The notes under the pieces are model-generated. The model had not been told where the DNA came from, did not search any database, and was given only the letters and a program-made list of their open reading frames with translations. DNA of 64,000 nucleotides from Oscillospiraceae bacterium (GTDB lineage: Bacteria > Bacillota > Clostridia > Oscillospirales > Oscillospiraceae), in assembly GCA_017458065.1 (NCBI GenBank), contig JAFTGD010000010.1, positions 1 to 64,000 on the forward strand, written 5' to 3'. Made by a program: the position numbers and the translations under genes. This document shows, piece by piece, positions 8,166 to 17,532 of this stretch. Numbering within the stretch: the stretch's first letter is position 1; every line of letters begins with the position of its first letter.

Positions 8166-9327
8166 TCAGATAATTCTGTGCGAAGCGGACATAGATCTCC
8201 GCTCCTTTCACCAGTACGTCCTCATCCACCAGAAAAGCCGGATGATGGTTGATGCAGTCGATGCCCTTGGAGGGGTTACGGATCCCGAGGTAGCCGTAGA
8301 CGCCGGGCACGTGCTCCATGAACACGCTGAAGTCCTCCGCACCGGTGACCTTGGGCGTGGCACGGTAGGCGTCCTTTCCCATGACCTGTTCGGCCGCAGC
8401 CCGGGAGATGCGCACAAGGTCCTCGTCGTCGTTGATCAGCGGGCTCGGCCCAAAGTAATAGTCGCACTCAGCGGTGCAGCCATAGCTCCTGACGGTGTTC
8501 TCCACCACATTGCGGATGCGCTCCGGCATGGAGCTGCGAAACTCGCGGTTAAAGGCCCGTACCGTACCGACCAGCTCGACGGCGTCCGCCAGGATGTTCT
8601 GCTTGGTACCGCCGTTCATCATGCCGACGGTCACCACGAGGGAATCCAGGGGGTTATTCTGCCGGCTCGGGATGGTCTGCAGCGCCATGACGGCCGCCGC
8701 CGCGGCCACGATGGCGTCGTGTCCGAGATGCGGGGCCGAACCATGTGCCGCCGTTCCGTGGATCCGGATCGTGAAGCGGTCGGAGCAGGCCATCCGCTCC
8801 CCCGCCTCAAAATTAAAGGTTCCGGTTTCCATGGAAGGCCAGACATGCATGCCGAAGATGGCGTCCACACCCTCCAGCGCGCCGCGCTTGACATACTCCT
8901 CCGACTTGCGCCCCAGTTCCTCGCCCATCTGGAAGATGAGCTTTACCGTGCCGGGCAGGCTCTCGCGGATCTCCCAGAGCACCCGGGCGGCCCCCAGCAG
9001 CATGGCGGTGTGGCAGTCGTGGCCGCAGGCGTGCATCACACCGGCGTTCTCGCTTGTGAAGGGGACGCCGCTGTTTTCTGTGATCGGCAGCGCGTCGATG
9101 TCCGCGCGCAGCATCACGGTCGCGCCTTTTTTCCCGCCCTCGATCACCGCGATGCAGCCGGTGATGTCGTCATAGGTAATCACCGGGATCCCGATCGAAC
9201 GCAGCTCAGACAGGATATAAGCGGTGGTCTCCCGTTCTTCACAGCCGAGCTCGGGGTGCTGATGCAGATGGCGGCGCATCTCGATGATGTGCCGTTCCTG
9301 TGCCGCGATGGATTCGTGTACGCTCAT
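8149..9327 (-). CDS. M20 family amidohydrolase (hippurate/N-acyl-amino-acid hydrolase type)
   Basis: This 392-residue enzyme has the metal-site motifs MLRADIDALPI and HACGHDCHTAMLLG, the catalytic Glu in QMGEELGR, and a dimerisation lid in the middle. These are the marks of the M20D aminoacylase/amidohydrolase group that releases amino acids from N-acyl or amide conjugates. The ATG at 9327 overlaps the stop of the preceding amidohydrolase (ATGA). It is similar in layout to the gene at 9324-10514, so the two are probably diverged duplicates. Confidence 0.88.
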   Translation of the reverse strand: MSVHESIAAQERHIIEMRRHLHQHPELGCEERETTAYILSELRSIGIPVITYDDITGCIAVIEGGKKGATVMLRADIDALPITENSGVPFTSENAGVMHACGHDCHTAMLLGAARVLWEIRESLPGTVKLIFQMGEELGRKSEEYVKRGALEGVDAIFGMHVWPSMETGTFNFEAGERMACSDRFTIRIHGTAAHGSAPHLGHDAIVAAAAAVMALQTIPSRQNNPLDSLVVTVGMMNGGTKQNILADAVELVGTVRAFNREFRSSMPERIRNVVENTVRSYGCTAECDYYFGPSPLINDDEDLVRISRAAAEQVMGKDAYRATPKVTGAEDFSVFMEHVPGVYGYLGIRNPSKGIDCINHHPAFLVDEDVLVKGAEIYVRFAQNYLNEHAE

Positions 9328-10514
9328 TCCGCTTCGCCCCCGTTCTGATCCAGATAGTCCCAGGCAAACTGCGCATACTCCGCCGCGCCGACAGGGAGAA
9401 TATCCTCATTGATTTTAAAATGCTCATTATGTACCGGATAGATGCAGCCGTTCTCCTCATCCCGGCAGCCGAGGAAGACAAACAGGGAGGAGGGGATCTT
9501 CTCCATCAGGTAGGAGAAGTCCTCGCTGCCCGTCGCCCGGTCGGTGGTACGGAGAATGTCCTCCCCGTAGAGCGTCACGGCGGACTTGCGCGCGATGTCA
9601 TTCAGCGCCGTGTCGGCGTTGCACACACAGGGCTCGATCCGGTCGTAGTCGAGCTCCGCCGTGCAGCCGGACATGGCCGCTGCAAGATCGACGATCTTCC
9701 GGATTGCGTTTTCCGCCACATCTTTGGTCTCCGAGGCATAGGTGCGGACCGTCCCCTCCATCACCGCCGTATCCGCGATGATGTTGAACTGCGTCCCAGA
9801 CCGGATGGACCCGATGGTCACCACCAGCGGGTTCAGAGGGGTGTTCAGCCGGCTGACCACGGTCTGGAGGTTTGTGATGATGCTGCAGGCCGCCACGATG
9901 GCGTCACAGCCCTCCTCCGGGCGCGAGCCGTGCGCCGCTTTCCCATGTACCGTGAGACGGAAGTTGTCACAGCCCGCCATCAGGTACCCGTCCTGGATGG
10001 CGAGATGGCCGGACTCCACCGTTGGCCAGACGTGCATGCCCATCGCGGCGTCCACATCGCTGAGGTAGCCCTGATCCCAATAGTATCTGGCCCCGTAAAA
10101 GGCCTCCTCCCCCGCCTGGAAGAGGAGCTTGACCGTGCCGCGGATCGTCTCGCGCGCCTCCTGCAGCATCTGGGCCGCGCCAAGCAGCATCGACGCGTGG
10201 CAGTCGTGCCCGCAGGCATGCATCACGCCCGCGTTCTCACTCTCAAAGTCCACACCGCTGTTCTCGGTGATGGGCAGCGCGTCGATGTCCGCGCGCAGCA
10301 TCACAGTCTTCCCCGGCAGGTCGCCGCGTACCGTCGCGATACAGCCGGTGTAGTCCGGAAAGGTCTGCACTTCCAGCCCGAGTTCCTTCAGTCTTGAAAC
10401 CAGATAGGCTGTCGTCTCATACTCCTGATACGACAGCTCCGCGTGCCGGTGCAGATAATGCCGATGCTCCCGGATGGTCTCCTTCAGTTCGGCAGCCCGG
10501 TTTGAAAAGTTCAT
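9324..10514 (-). CDS. M20 family amidohydrolase (hippurate/N-acyl-amino-acid hydrolase type)
   Basis: This 396-residue enzyme has VMLRADIDALPI, HACGHDCHASMLLG and FQAGEEAFYG in the expected order for zinc-dependent M20D amidohydrolases. The start is placed at the ATG at 10514 because AAGGAG lies 8 bases before it; a longer frame from 10562 would read through an intergenic hairpin. It is the first hydrolase after abgT. With the 8149 and 6301 enzymes it gives three amidohydrolases for one transporter, against two (AbgA, AbgB) in E. coli. Confidence 0.88.
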   Translation of the reverse strand: MNFSNRAAELKETIREHRHYLHRHAELSYQEYETTAYLVSRLKELGLEVQTFPDYTGCIATVRGDLPGKTVMLRADIDALPITENSGVDFESENAGVMHACGHDCHASMLLGAAQMLQEARETIRGTVKLLFQAGEEAFYGARYYWDQGYLSDVDAAMGMHVWPTVESGHLAIQDGYLMAGCDNFRLTVHGKAAHGSRPEEGCDAIVAACSIITNLQTVVSRLNTPLNPLVVTIGSIRSGTQFNIIADTAVMEGTVRTYASETKDVAENAIRKIVDLAAAMSGCTAELDYDRIEPCVCNADTALNDIARKSAVTLYGEDILRTTDRATGSEDFSYLMEKIPSSLFVFLGCRDEENGCIYPVHNEHFKINEDILPVGAAEYAQFAWDYLDQNGGEAE

Positions 10515-10540
10515 AAAACAGTTCTCCTTGTCACATGGAC

Positions 10541-10573
10541 ACGGCCCGAATTTGCAAACCAAATTCGGGCCGT
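10541..10573 (-). other. Perfect 13-bp-stem hairpin between abgT and the first amidohydrolase gene
   Basis: ACGGCCCGAATTT (10541-10553) is perfectly complementary to 10561-10573 with a 7-nt loop. No T-run follows on the minus strand. It probably acts as an mRNA processing or stability element, or a weak attenuator that separates expression of transporter and hydrolases. Confidence 0.65.
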
Positions 10574-10610
10574 TGCAGTAGATTCAATACAGCGTTCGCT
10601 GTCCGCCGGC

Positions 10611-12152
10611 TCAGAGATAGATACCGCCGCCGGGTCCGAGAGGAAGGTTCAGTGCGACCCAGATAATGACCTGGATGATCCACAGGATCATGAAGGTAAC
10701 GGAGAAGGGCAGCATGTTGGCAATGATCGTACCCAGACCGACCTTCTCGTCATACTTGCGGGCGAAGCCCAGTACGACCGGCATGTAGGTGAACAGCGGA
10801 GACAGCGGGTTGGTGATGGAGTCGCCGATACGGTACACCACCTGAGTGATGGCCGGGTCGTAGCCCATCAGCATCATCATCGGGACAAAGACCGGCGCGA
10901 GGATCGCCCACTTGGCGGACGCGGAGCCGATGAAGATATTGACAATGCAGGAGACGAGGATCAGCCCGATCATCAGAGGTACGCCGGTGAAGCCGATGGC
11001 CTTGAGGCCGTTTGCGCCGGCAATGGCCAGGATGGTACCGAGCTTGGAAACGGAGAAGAAGTTGGTGAAGATGGAGATGAAGAAGCACATGAAGACGTAG
11101 TTGCCCATCTCGGCAAAGCCCTGGGAGATGTCCGCCCAGACGTCCTTATCGCTCTTGTACTTGCCGATCGCAACACCGTAGCACACGCCGGGCACAAACA
11201 GCGCCAGCGTGACCGTCCACACGATGCCCTTGGTGAAGGGGGCGGCGGAGTTGGTGAGAGAACCGGTCTCATCGGCGAGCACGCCCGTGAAGCAAAGCAC
11301 CAGGATCACAGCCAGGAAAACCAGGAAGCCGATACCCGCTGCGCGCAGGCCCTTCTTCTGGGTCGGGGTGATGTTGGCGGCGTTCTCGTCAAAGTCGTGC
11401 TTGGCAAGCTCTTCCCTGGTGATGGGGAAGCGGTGGACCATGACCTTCTCGACCAGGATGGTACCGCCGATCGTCAGGACAATGCAGGAGACGATCAGGA
11501 AGTACCAGTTGATGGCGATGGACTGGCTGTAGTTCGGGTCGATCATCTTGGCGGCGTTCTCCGTAAAGCCGTAGGCCAGGGCATCCGAAAGGCCCAGCAG
11601 AACGTTGGCGCAGAAGCCGGCCGCCACAGAGGCAAAGCCCGTGTACACGCCCAGCAGCGGGTGACGGCCGATGGACATGAACAGGATGGCTGCCAGCGGG
11701 GGCAGAACGATGAAGCCCGCGTCGCCGGCGATGTTCAGGTTGATGCCGAGGAAGATGACCACCATGGTGACCACCCAGCCCTTGGACTTGCCGAGGAAGC
11801 GCTCCATCAGCGCCACCAGGAAGCCGCTCTTCTCAGCGGCGGTGGAACCGATAACGGCAACCAGAACCATGCCAAGAGGGGCAAAGCCTGAGAAGTTGGT
11901 GATCACGTTGGACCACAGATACTGGATACCGAAGACAGAGAACAGGTTGACCGGTTCAACCGCTTCGTTGTTCGCAGGGTTGATGACACTGACATGCAGC
12001 GCGCTGCACAGCCAGGAAATCAGCACCACGATCACCGCAAGGTACAGGAACAGTGTAATCGGATCGGGCAGCTTGTTGCCGGCGCGCTCAATCGAGTCGA
12101 GCATCCGGTCAAGGCGGCTCTTCTTAACAGCTCCCTCTTGCTGTTTTGCCAT
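10611..12152 (-). CDS. abgT: AbgT family transporter
   Basis: This protein of about 513 residues has 11-12 hydrophobic helices and matches the AbgT/MtrF family in length and sequence style (N-terminal SRLDRMLDSIERAGNKLPDP, GDAGFIVLPPLAA, later NIFIGSASAKWAILAPVFVP). AbgT imports p-aminobenzoyl-glutamate in E. coli; relatives export sulfonamides. Co-location with three M20 amidohydrolases favours import of an amide-linked substrate followed by cytoplasmic cleavage. The start at 12152 follows GGGAGGA; an upstream in-frame codon at 12200 has no ribosome site. Confidence 0.88.
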   Translation of the reverse strand: MAKQQEGAVKKSRLDRMLDSIERAGNKLPDPITLFLYLAVIVVLISWLCSALHVSVINPANNEAVEPVNLFSVFGIQYLWSNVITNFSGFAPLGMVLVAVIGSTAAEKSGFLVALMERFLGKSKGWVVTMVVIFLGINLNIAGDAGFIVLPPLAAILFMSIGRHPLLGVYTGFASVAAGFCANVLLGLSDALAYGFTENAAKMIDPNYSQSIAINWYFLIVSCIVLTIGGTILVEKVMVHRFPITREELAKHDFDENAANITPTQKKGLRAAGIGFLVFLAVILVLCFTGVLADETGSLTNSAAPFTKGIVWTVTLALFVPGVCYGVAIGKYKSDKDVWADISQGFAEMGNYVFMCFFISIFTNFFSVSKLGTILAIAGANGLKAIGFTGVPLMIGLILVSCIVNIFIGSASAKWAILAPVFVPMMMLMGYDPAITQVVYRIGDSITNPLSPLFTYMPVVLGFARKYDEKVGLGTIIANMLPFSVTFMILWIIQVIIWVALNLPLGPGGGIYL

Positions 12153-12248
12153 AGAAATTCCTCCCTTTTCTGTTTTGGCGCCGCAGCGAATCCCCGGCAC
12201 GGCACCCCTTCATGCTTTCATTCTTTAAATGAATAAAAACATGGATGT

Positions 12249-12277
12249 ATATTACTACAGCCACGCGTAAAATGCAA
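12249..12277 (-). promoter_or_regulatory. Predicted promoter of the abgT operon
   Basis: TTGCAT (12272-12277) and TAATAT (12249-12254) on the minus strand are separated by 17 bp, inside an AT-rich 200-bp gap. The leader to the abgT start is about 90 nt. Confidence 0.55.
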
Positions 12278-12352
12278 GATATTTTTAATACATTATGAAT
12301 ATAATATGAATATTTTTCAGAAATGTAAATTTCTTTCCGTTTTTCGGCGTTG

Positions 12353-13387
12353 TCACGGATAGAGGAACATTTTGCCCGGAGCGCCGCTGCGCATCTTTGC
12401 AAAGCCCTCTTCAAAATCCTCCAGGGCAAATTTTCCGCCGATGACCCGATCCATGTCGTAGATGGGATCCTTCATCACCGTGGTAAAGTCGTCCCAGGTC
12501 TCCCAGATCCTTCTTCCGCAGATACCGGAAAGCCGGATCTGCCGGTAAAACAGATCCTCCGTCATGTCCATTGTCACCGGCTCGCCGGGGAGGCCGACGG
12601 AGACCAGCCGTCCGCCCGCCATCACGCTCTTGAGAGAGGCGTTCAGCGAGGCGGGACTCCCGGTGACGTCGATGGCCGCCTCCACGCCAAGGCCGTCGGT
12701 GAGCTTCAGAACCGTGGAGACCAGATCCTGCTTTTTGCTGTTGACAACGATATCCGCCCCCATCTCTTTGGCGACGGCCAGCTTCTCGTCGAACAGATCG
12801 CAGGCGATGATCTGTCTGGCGCCAAACACGCGGCAGGCCGCCACTACAGTAAGACCGATGGCCCCGCAGCCCGCGACCAGGACCGTCTTTCCGGCCACCT
12901 CCGCCTCCTCCACGCCATGCACGCCGGAACCCATCGGTTCAAAGATGCAGCCCTGCTCGTCGCTCAGCGCCTCATCCAGCACATAGGTTGCGTCCGCCCG
13001 GACCTTGGAGTATTCCGCAAAAGCCCCGTCCGTCTGGATGCCGTAGAGCGTCATATGCTGGCAGATGTGCCGGTTCCCCGCTCTGCAGTGCGGGCACGTT
13101 CCGTCCCAGATATGCGTCTCCACCGAGACTCTCTGTCCGACGAAGCGGTCCTTCACATTTTTGCCCACCTCGACAATCTCCCCGGTGGTCTCATGGCCGA
13201 TGGTCCGCGGAAAAACCTTCATCCTCTTCTGTGCCCAGGAGCCCCAGTCATAGATGCCGAGGTCCGTTCCGCAGATCGACGCGCACCGGATTTTCATCAG
13301 CACCTCATCGTCTCCCGGGACAGGCACCGGCAGGTCCGTGCGATACTCCAGGCCCTTTCCTGCCGCCGCTTTTACAATTCCTCGCAT
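12353..13387 (-). CDS. Zinc-dependent medium-chain alcohol dehydrogenase (threonine 3-dehydrogenase/butanediol dehydrogenase-like)
   Basis: This 344-residue MDR enzyme has a catalytic zinc site in CASICGTDLGIYDW and GHETTGE, and an NAD site (VAGCGAIGLTVVAACR). The signature around GTDLGIYDWGSWAQK resembles L-threonine 3-dehydrogenase. In the structural-zinc lobe only three of the four usual Cys are present (CPHCRAGNRHIC); the first is Asp. It is the last gene of the Aco-type block, 69 bases after the E3 gene. Possible roles are oxidation of 2,3-butanediol to acetoin, or of another hydroxy substrate feeding the E1 enzyme. The substrate is not settled by sequence. Confidence 0.8.
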   Translation of the reverse strand: MRGIVKAAAGKGLEYRTDLPVPVPGDDEVLMKIRCASICGTDLGIYDWGSWAQKRMKVFPRTIGHETTGEIVEVGKNVKDRFVGQRVSVETHIWDGTCPHCRAGNRHICQHMTLYGIQTDGAFAEYSKVRADATYVLDEALSDEQGCIFEPMGSGVHGVEEAEVAGKTVLVAGCGAIGLTVVAACRVFGARQIIACDLFDEKLAVAKEMGADIVVNSKKQDLVSTVLKLTDGLGVEAAIDVTGSPASLNASLKSVMAGGRLVSVGLPGEPVTMDMTEDLFYRQIRLSGICGRRIWETWDDFTTVMKDPIYDMDRVIGGKFALEDFEEGFAKMRSGAPGKMFLYP

Positions 13388-13456
13388 ATGCTTCCCCTTT
13401 CTGTTGAAAATTCCCCGGAAGAAACAGAACTTCCGGGGAATCCGTCTGCCGTTTGT

Positions 13457-15163
13457 TTACTTGCGGTTCGGGATATGGATGGCCTTCTTGTCGACGGCCA
13501 GGGCCGTTTCGCGCACCGCTTCCGCCACGGTCGGGTGGCAGTGGATGGTCTGTGTAAACTCTTCCAGGGTCGCCTCCAGCTTGATGGCAAGAGTCGCCTC
13601 TTCGATAAGCTCGGTCGCGCTGGGCGCCAGGATGTGCACGCCGAGAATTTCGCCGTACTGTTCGCCCGCCAGGATCTTGATCATCCCGTCGGTGTGTCCC
13701 GCCACCAGGCTGCGCCCGTTGCCGCTGGTCGGGAATCTGCCGACCTTGTAGGCGATACCGAGTTCCTTTGCCTTCTCTTCCGTATAGCCGACACCTGCGA
13801 ATTCCGGTCCCACATAGGCGCAGGACGGGCTCTCCTCGGGGTAGAAGCTGCGGTCGCCGCCCATGGCGTTCTCCGCGGCCACCTCGCCCATGGCCATGGC
13901 GCCGTGGGCCAGCATCAGCTTGCCGGTGCAGTCGCCGATGGCATAGACGCCGGCGACATCGGTCTCCATCTTCTCATTGGTCTGGATGAAGCCCTTTTCC
14001 ACTTTGACGCCGGTCTTCTCCAGGCCGAGTCCGTCGGTCTCGGGCCCGCGGCCCACAGCCAGCAGGACCTTCTCCGCTTCAAAGACCTTCTCGCCGTCCG
14101 GGCACTTGACCGTGACTTTTGCGCCGCGCTCGGTGTCTTCCACCTTCTGGACGGCGGATTCCGTCAGGATCTCCATTCCCTGACCGGCAAGCTTTGCCTG
14201 CAGGAGCGCGGTGAGTTCACCGTCCATGCCGGGCAGCAGCTTCGGCATCATCTCGACCACGGTGACCTTCGCGCCATAGCGCAGATACACGCTGCCCAGC
14301 TCCAGACCGATTACGCCGCCGCCGATGATCAGCAGGCTCTCGGGAACATGGTCCAGCTCCAGGCAGGCGGTGGAATCGATCACCGCTTTGCTCTCCTTCA
14401 CGCCGGGGATGCCCGGGATAATGGGATGAGAGCCGGCCGCAATGATGACCTTTTCCGCTGTGTAGCTGTCGCCGCCCACAGATACGGTCTTCGGACCGGT
14501 GAACACCGCTTCGCCCATGACGACCTTGACCTTGTTGGCTTTGCAGAGCGCCTTGACGCCGGAGGTCAGCTTCTCCACGACGGAAGCGCGGAACGCCTGG
14601 ACTTTTTCCCAGTCGACCCGGACATCGGCGCCGATGATGCCGATCTCTGCGCTGTGAGTGGCAGCGTCATAGATCTCAGAGGTGTGGAGCATGGCCTTTG
14701 TCGGCATACAGCCGCGGTTCAGGCAGGTGCCGCCGACCTTATCCTTCTCGATAAGGGTCACCTTTGCCCCCAGCTGGGCGGCCCGGATCGCCGCGACATA
14801 TCCGCCGGGGCCGCCGCCTACCACAAGGACGCTGCCCGCCTCGCCGACAGCGGGGGCTGCCGCCGGGGCAGCTGCCGGCGCCGCGGCAGGGGCCGCAGCA
14901 GGCGCTGCATCCGGGACGGTCTCTCCGGCTGCGCCGATCCAGCCGACCGGCGTCTTGCAGGGGACGGTCTCCCCGGCCGGGACCAGGATCTTAAGCAGAA
15001 CGCCGTCGGTATCCGCTTCCACATCGTTTGTCAGCTTGTCCGTCGCGACGGAATAGATGATCTCACCCTTCTGGATCGTATCGCCGACATTCTTTTTCCA
15101 TTCGTCAATTGTGCCCTCGGTCATCGTCAGGCCGAGCTTCGGCATCAGCAGTTCAGTTGCCAT
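13457..15163 (-). CDS. acoL: Dihydrolipoyl dehydrogenase (E3) with N-terminal lipoyl domain
   Basis: This 568-residue FAD/NAD enzyme reoxidises dihydrolipoamide. Residues 1-80 are a lipoyl domain (lysine in ATDKLTNDVEA) followed by an Ala/Pro-rich linker. The E3 core then has VLVVGGGPGGY, the redox disulfide GGTCLNRGCMPTK, a second nucleotide fold (LLIIGGGVIGLELG) and the C-terminal HCHPTVAEAV with its catalytic His. E3 proteins with a lipoyl domain are frequent in acetoin dehydrogenase systems. It follows E2 with a 16-base gap. Its lipoyl-domain DNA is strikingly similar to that of the neighbouring E2 gene. Confidence 0.9.
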   Translation of the reverse strand: MATELLMPKLGLTMTEGTIDEWKKNVGDTIQKGEIIYSVATDKLTNDVEADTDGVLLKILVPAGETVPCKTPVGWIGAAGETVPDAAPAAAPAAAPAAAPAAAPAVGEAGSVLVVGGGPGGYVAAIRAAQLGAKVTLIEKDKVGGTCLNRGCMPTKAMLHTSEIYDAATHSAEIGIIGADVRVDWEKVQAFRASVVEKLTSGVKALCKANKVKVVMGEAVFTGPKTVSVGGDSYTAEKVIIAAGSHPIIPGIPGVKESKAVIDSTACLELDHVPESLLIIGGGVIGLELGSVYLRYGAKVTVVEMMPKLLPGMDGELTALLQAKLAGQGMEILTESAVQKVEDTERGAKVTVKCPDGEKVFEAEKVLLAVGRGPETDGLGLEKTGVKVEKGFIQTNEKMETDVAGVYAIGDCTGKLMLAHGAMAMGEVAAENAMGGDRSFYPEESPSCAYVGPEFAGVGYTEEKAKELGIAYKVGRFPTSGNGRSLVAGHTDGMIKILAGEQYGEILGVHILAPSATELIEEATLAIKLEATLEEFTQTIHCHPTVAEAVRETALAVDKKAIHIPNRK

Positions 15164-15179
15164 TGTTCTTGCCGCCTCC

Positions 15180-16517
15180 TTATGCCAGGATCAGGGCCGG
15201 ATTCTCCATCAGGCTCTTCACTCTCTGCAGGAACTGCGCCGCCACGGAGCCGTCCACAACGCGGTGGTCAGCCGTGAGGCTCAGGTTCATGATCGGACGG
15301 ATGCAAATTTCGCCGTTGCGGACGACGACCTTGTCCTCCATGGTGTTGACACCGAGGATCGCAACCTCGGGCTGGTTGATGATCGGAGAGAAGCTCTCGA
15401 TGCCGTACATGCCGAGATTGGTGATCGTGAAGGTTCCGCCGCTCAGCTTCTCAGGCGGCAGCTTGCCCTCGCGCGCCAGTTTTGCCAGTTCCTTGACCTC
15501 GGCGGAAATTTCCGTCAGGCTCTTCTTGTCCGCGTCAGTGATGTTCGGGACCACGAGGCCGTTGTCCAGCGCGACCGCGACGCCCATGTTCACATAGTGC
15601 TTATAGATGATCTTGTTGTCCTCGACCGAGCAGTTGAGCAGCGGGAACTCCGTCAGCGCCTTGGCGACAAACTTGACCAGCAGGTCGGTATAACTGACCT
15701 TGATCTCCTTCGCCTTAAGCTGCTCGCGGTAGCGCTTCATCTCGGTCATGTCGATACCCAGGTTGAAGGTGACGGTCGGCGAGGTCATGTGGGAATTCAG
15801 CATATTCTTCGCGATCGCCTTGCGCATGCCGCTCATGGGCTTGACTTCCTCGCGCTCTGCAGCATCCGCGCCGGCTTCCGCTTTCTCGCGGGTCTCGGAG
15901 ATATACCGCAGGAGGTCTTCCGCCAGGATGCGTCCGTGAGCTGCCTTGACCTCCTTCAGGTCAATGCCCAGGTCCGCGGCCACCTTCGCCGCCAGCGGGC
16001 TCGCCTTGACCGCCTCTGCCGCAGTAGAAGCCGCAGACGGCACAAAGCCTTCCACATCGCGGGCGACAACAACGCCCTTATATCCGGTTGCGGGGATCCG
16101 GGCCAGGTCAAAGCCCTTCTCCTTTGCCAGCTTCTTGGCATAAGGCGTAGCCAGAACGTATTCGCCCTCTGCCCGCGCCGCGGGTGCAGCCGCTGCCGGA
16201 GCGGGTGCGGAAGCCGCTGCCGCCGGGGTTTCCGGCGCTGCCGCAGGAGCCGGCGCGCCGGCATCGGGAACCGCTTCGCCTGCCGCGCCGATCCAGCCGA
16301 TGACGGTCTTGCAGGGCACGGTCTCCCCTTCCGGAACCAGGATTTTGAGCAGCACGCCGTCGGTATCGGCTTCCACATCGTTGGTCAGCTTGTCCGTTTC
16401 AACGGAGAGGATGATCTCACCCTTCTGTACCGTATCGCCGACATTCTTCTTCCACGAATCGATGGTGCCTTCGGTCATGGTAAGGCCAAGCTTCGGCATA
16501 AAAATTTCAGTTGCCAT
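15180..16517 (-). CDS. acoC: Dihydrolipoamide acyltransferase (E2) of a 2-oxo-acid/acetoin dehydrogenase complex
   Basis: This 445-residue E2 has a single lipoyl domain (residues 1-80, lysine in VETDKLTNDVEA), an Ala/Pro linker, a peripheral-subunit-binding domain (ATPYAKKLAKEKG...) and a catalytic domain. The latter ends with the active-site motif LTADHRVVDG. It would transfer the acyl group from lipoamide to CoA and form the core of the complex. It lies between E1 beta and E3 in a tight operon. Confidence 0.9.
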   Translation of the reverse strand: MATEIFMPKLGLTMTEGTIDSWKKNVGDTVQKGEIILSVETDKLTNDVEADTDGVLLKILVPEGETVPCKTVIGWIGAAGEAVPDAGAPAPAAAPETPAAAASAPAPAAAAPAARAEGEYVLATPYAKKLAKEKGFDLARIPATGYKGVVVARDVEGFVPSAASTAAEAVKASPLAAKVAADLGIDLKEVKAAHGRILAEDLLRYISETREKAEAGADAAEREEVKPMSGMRKAIAKNMLNSHMTSPTVTFNLGIDMTEMKRYREQLKAKEIKVSYTDLLVKFVAKALTEFPLLNCSVEDNKIIYKHYVNMGVAVALDNGLVVPNITDADKKSLTEISAEVKELAKLAREGKLPPEKLSGGTFTITNLGMYGIESFSPIINQPEVAILGVNTMEDKVVVRNGEICIRPIMNLSLTADHRVVDGSVAAQFLQRVKSLMENPALILA

Positions 16518-16542
16518 ATCTCATTCTCCTTACCGGGCTGCC

Positions 16543-17517
16543 TTACAGGATGCCCTTGATGCCTTTGACCAGATCTTCGGGATAGACTCTGTACAGCTTC
16601 TCCAGCGTGGGGGCGAAGGGGATCGGCGTAAACGGAGCGCCGTAGCGCAGGATCGGCGCATCCAGATACTCCAGCGCCTCTTCCGCTACCGTTGCGGCCA
16701 CTTCCGCCATTGCGCCGCCCTGCTTGACGCATTCGGAAACAAGGCAGAGCCGGTGTGTCTTCCTGACGGAATTCAGGACTGTCTCCTTGTCCCAGGGAGA
16801 CAGTGTGATCAGGTCGATCACTTCTGCCGAGACGCCGTCCTTTGCCAGCGCATCGGCCGCCGCGCGGGCGTTCTTCATACCGATGGAGTAGGAGATGATG
16901 GTGACGTCCTTGCCTTCCCGCTCGACACGGGCCTTGCCGATCTCATAGGGGACCTCGTCCTCCTTTTCGGGGACTTCGGCGGCTTCCTTATACAGGACCT
17001 TGTTCTCAAAATACAGGACCGGGTCGTCGCACTCGATGGCAGCCTTCAGGACCATCTTGGCGTCATAGGGGTTGGAAGGCGCCACGACCTTGATGCCCGG
17101 GATGTGGATGAAGAAGCTCTCCACGCTCTGGGAATGCTGGGCAGCGCCGCCGCCGGCCAGTCCGTCAGGGGCACGCAGCACCAGAGGGATCTTCGCCTGG
17201 CCGCCGAACATGTAGCGGACCTTGGCCATCTGGTTGAGCACTTCGTCCATGCAGACACCGATAAAGTCGGCAAAGTGCATATCCACCACCGGACGCGCCC
17301 CGCCCAGTGCCGCGCCGACGCCGCCGCCGACGATGAAGGTCTCAGAAATCGGGGTGTCGATGACTCTGCCGGGGAACTCGGCCGGCAGGCCTTTGAACTG
17401 GCCGAAAATGCCGCCCTGACGTGCGAGATCTTCGCCCATGACAAACACTTCCGGATATTTTTCCATTTCCTCCGCCATTGCTTCGCGGGTTGCTTCAGAG
17501 AAAGTAATTTTACGCAT
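16543..17517 (-). CDS. acoB: E1 beta subunit of TPP-dependent acetoin/2-oxo-acid dehydrogenase
   Basis: This 324-residue transketolase-like subunit starts MRKITFSEATREAMAEEMEK and contains VMGEDLARQGG, typical of AcoB and PDH E1 beta. It pairs with the alpha subunit encoded immediately upstream to form the TPP site. Residues such as DTPISE and the YSIGM/LITLSPWD region follow the family order. It sits 15 bases after the E1 alpha gene. Confidence 0.9.
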   Translation of the reverse strand: MRKITFSEATREAMAEEMEKYPEVFVMGEDLARQGGIFGQFKGLPAEFPGRVIDTPISETFIVGGGVGAALGGARPVVDMHFADFIGVCMDEVLNQMAKVRYMFGGQAKIPLVLRAPDGLAGGGAAQHSQSVESFFIHIPGIKVVAPSNPYDAKMVLKAAIECDDPVLYFENKVLYKEAAEVPEKEDEVPYEIGKARVEREGKDVTIISYSIGMKNARAAADALAKDGVSAEVIDLITLSPWDKETVLNSVRKTHRLCLVSECVKQGGAMAEVAATVAEEALEYLDAPILRYGAPFTPIPFAPTLEKLYRVYPEDLVKGIKGIL

Positions 17518-17532
17518 GTTCTCGCACCTCCC

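Noticed and set aside
12350-15277. A 975-codon plus-strand frame opposite the dehydrogenase and E3 genes
   Set aside because: It is antisense to two clearly homologous genes, has no ribosome site and reads as low-complexity Arg/Gly/His sequence caused by high third-position GC.
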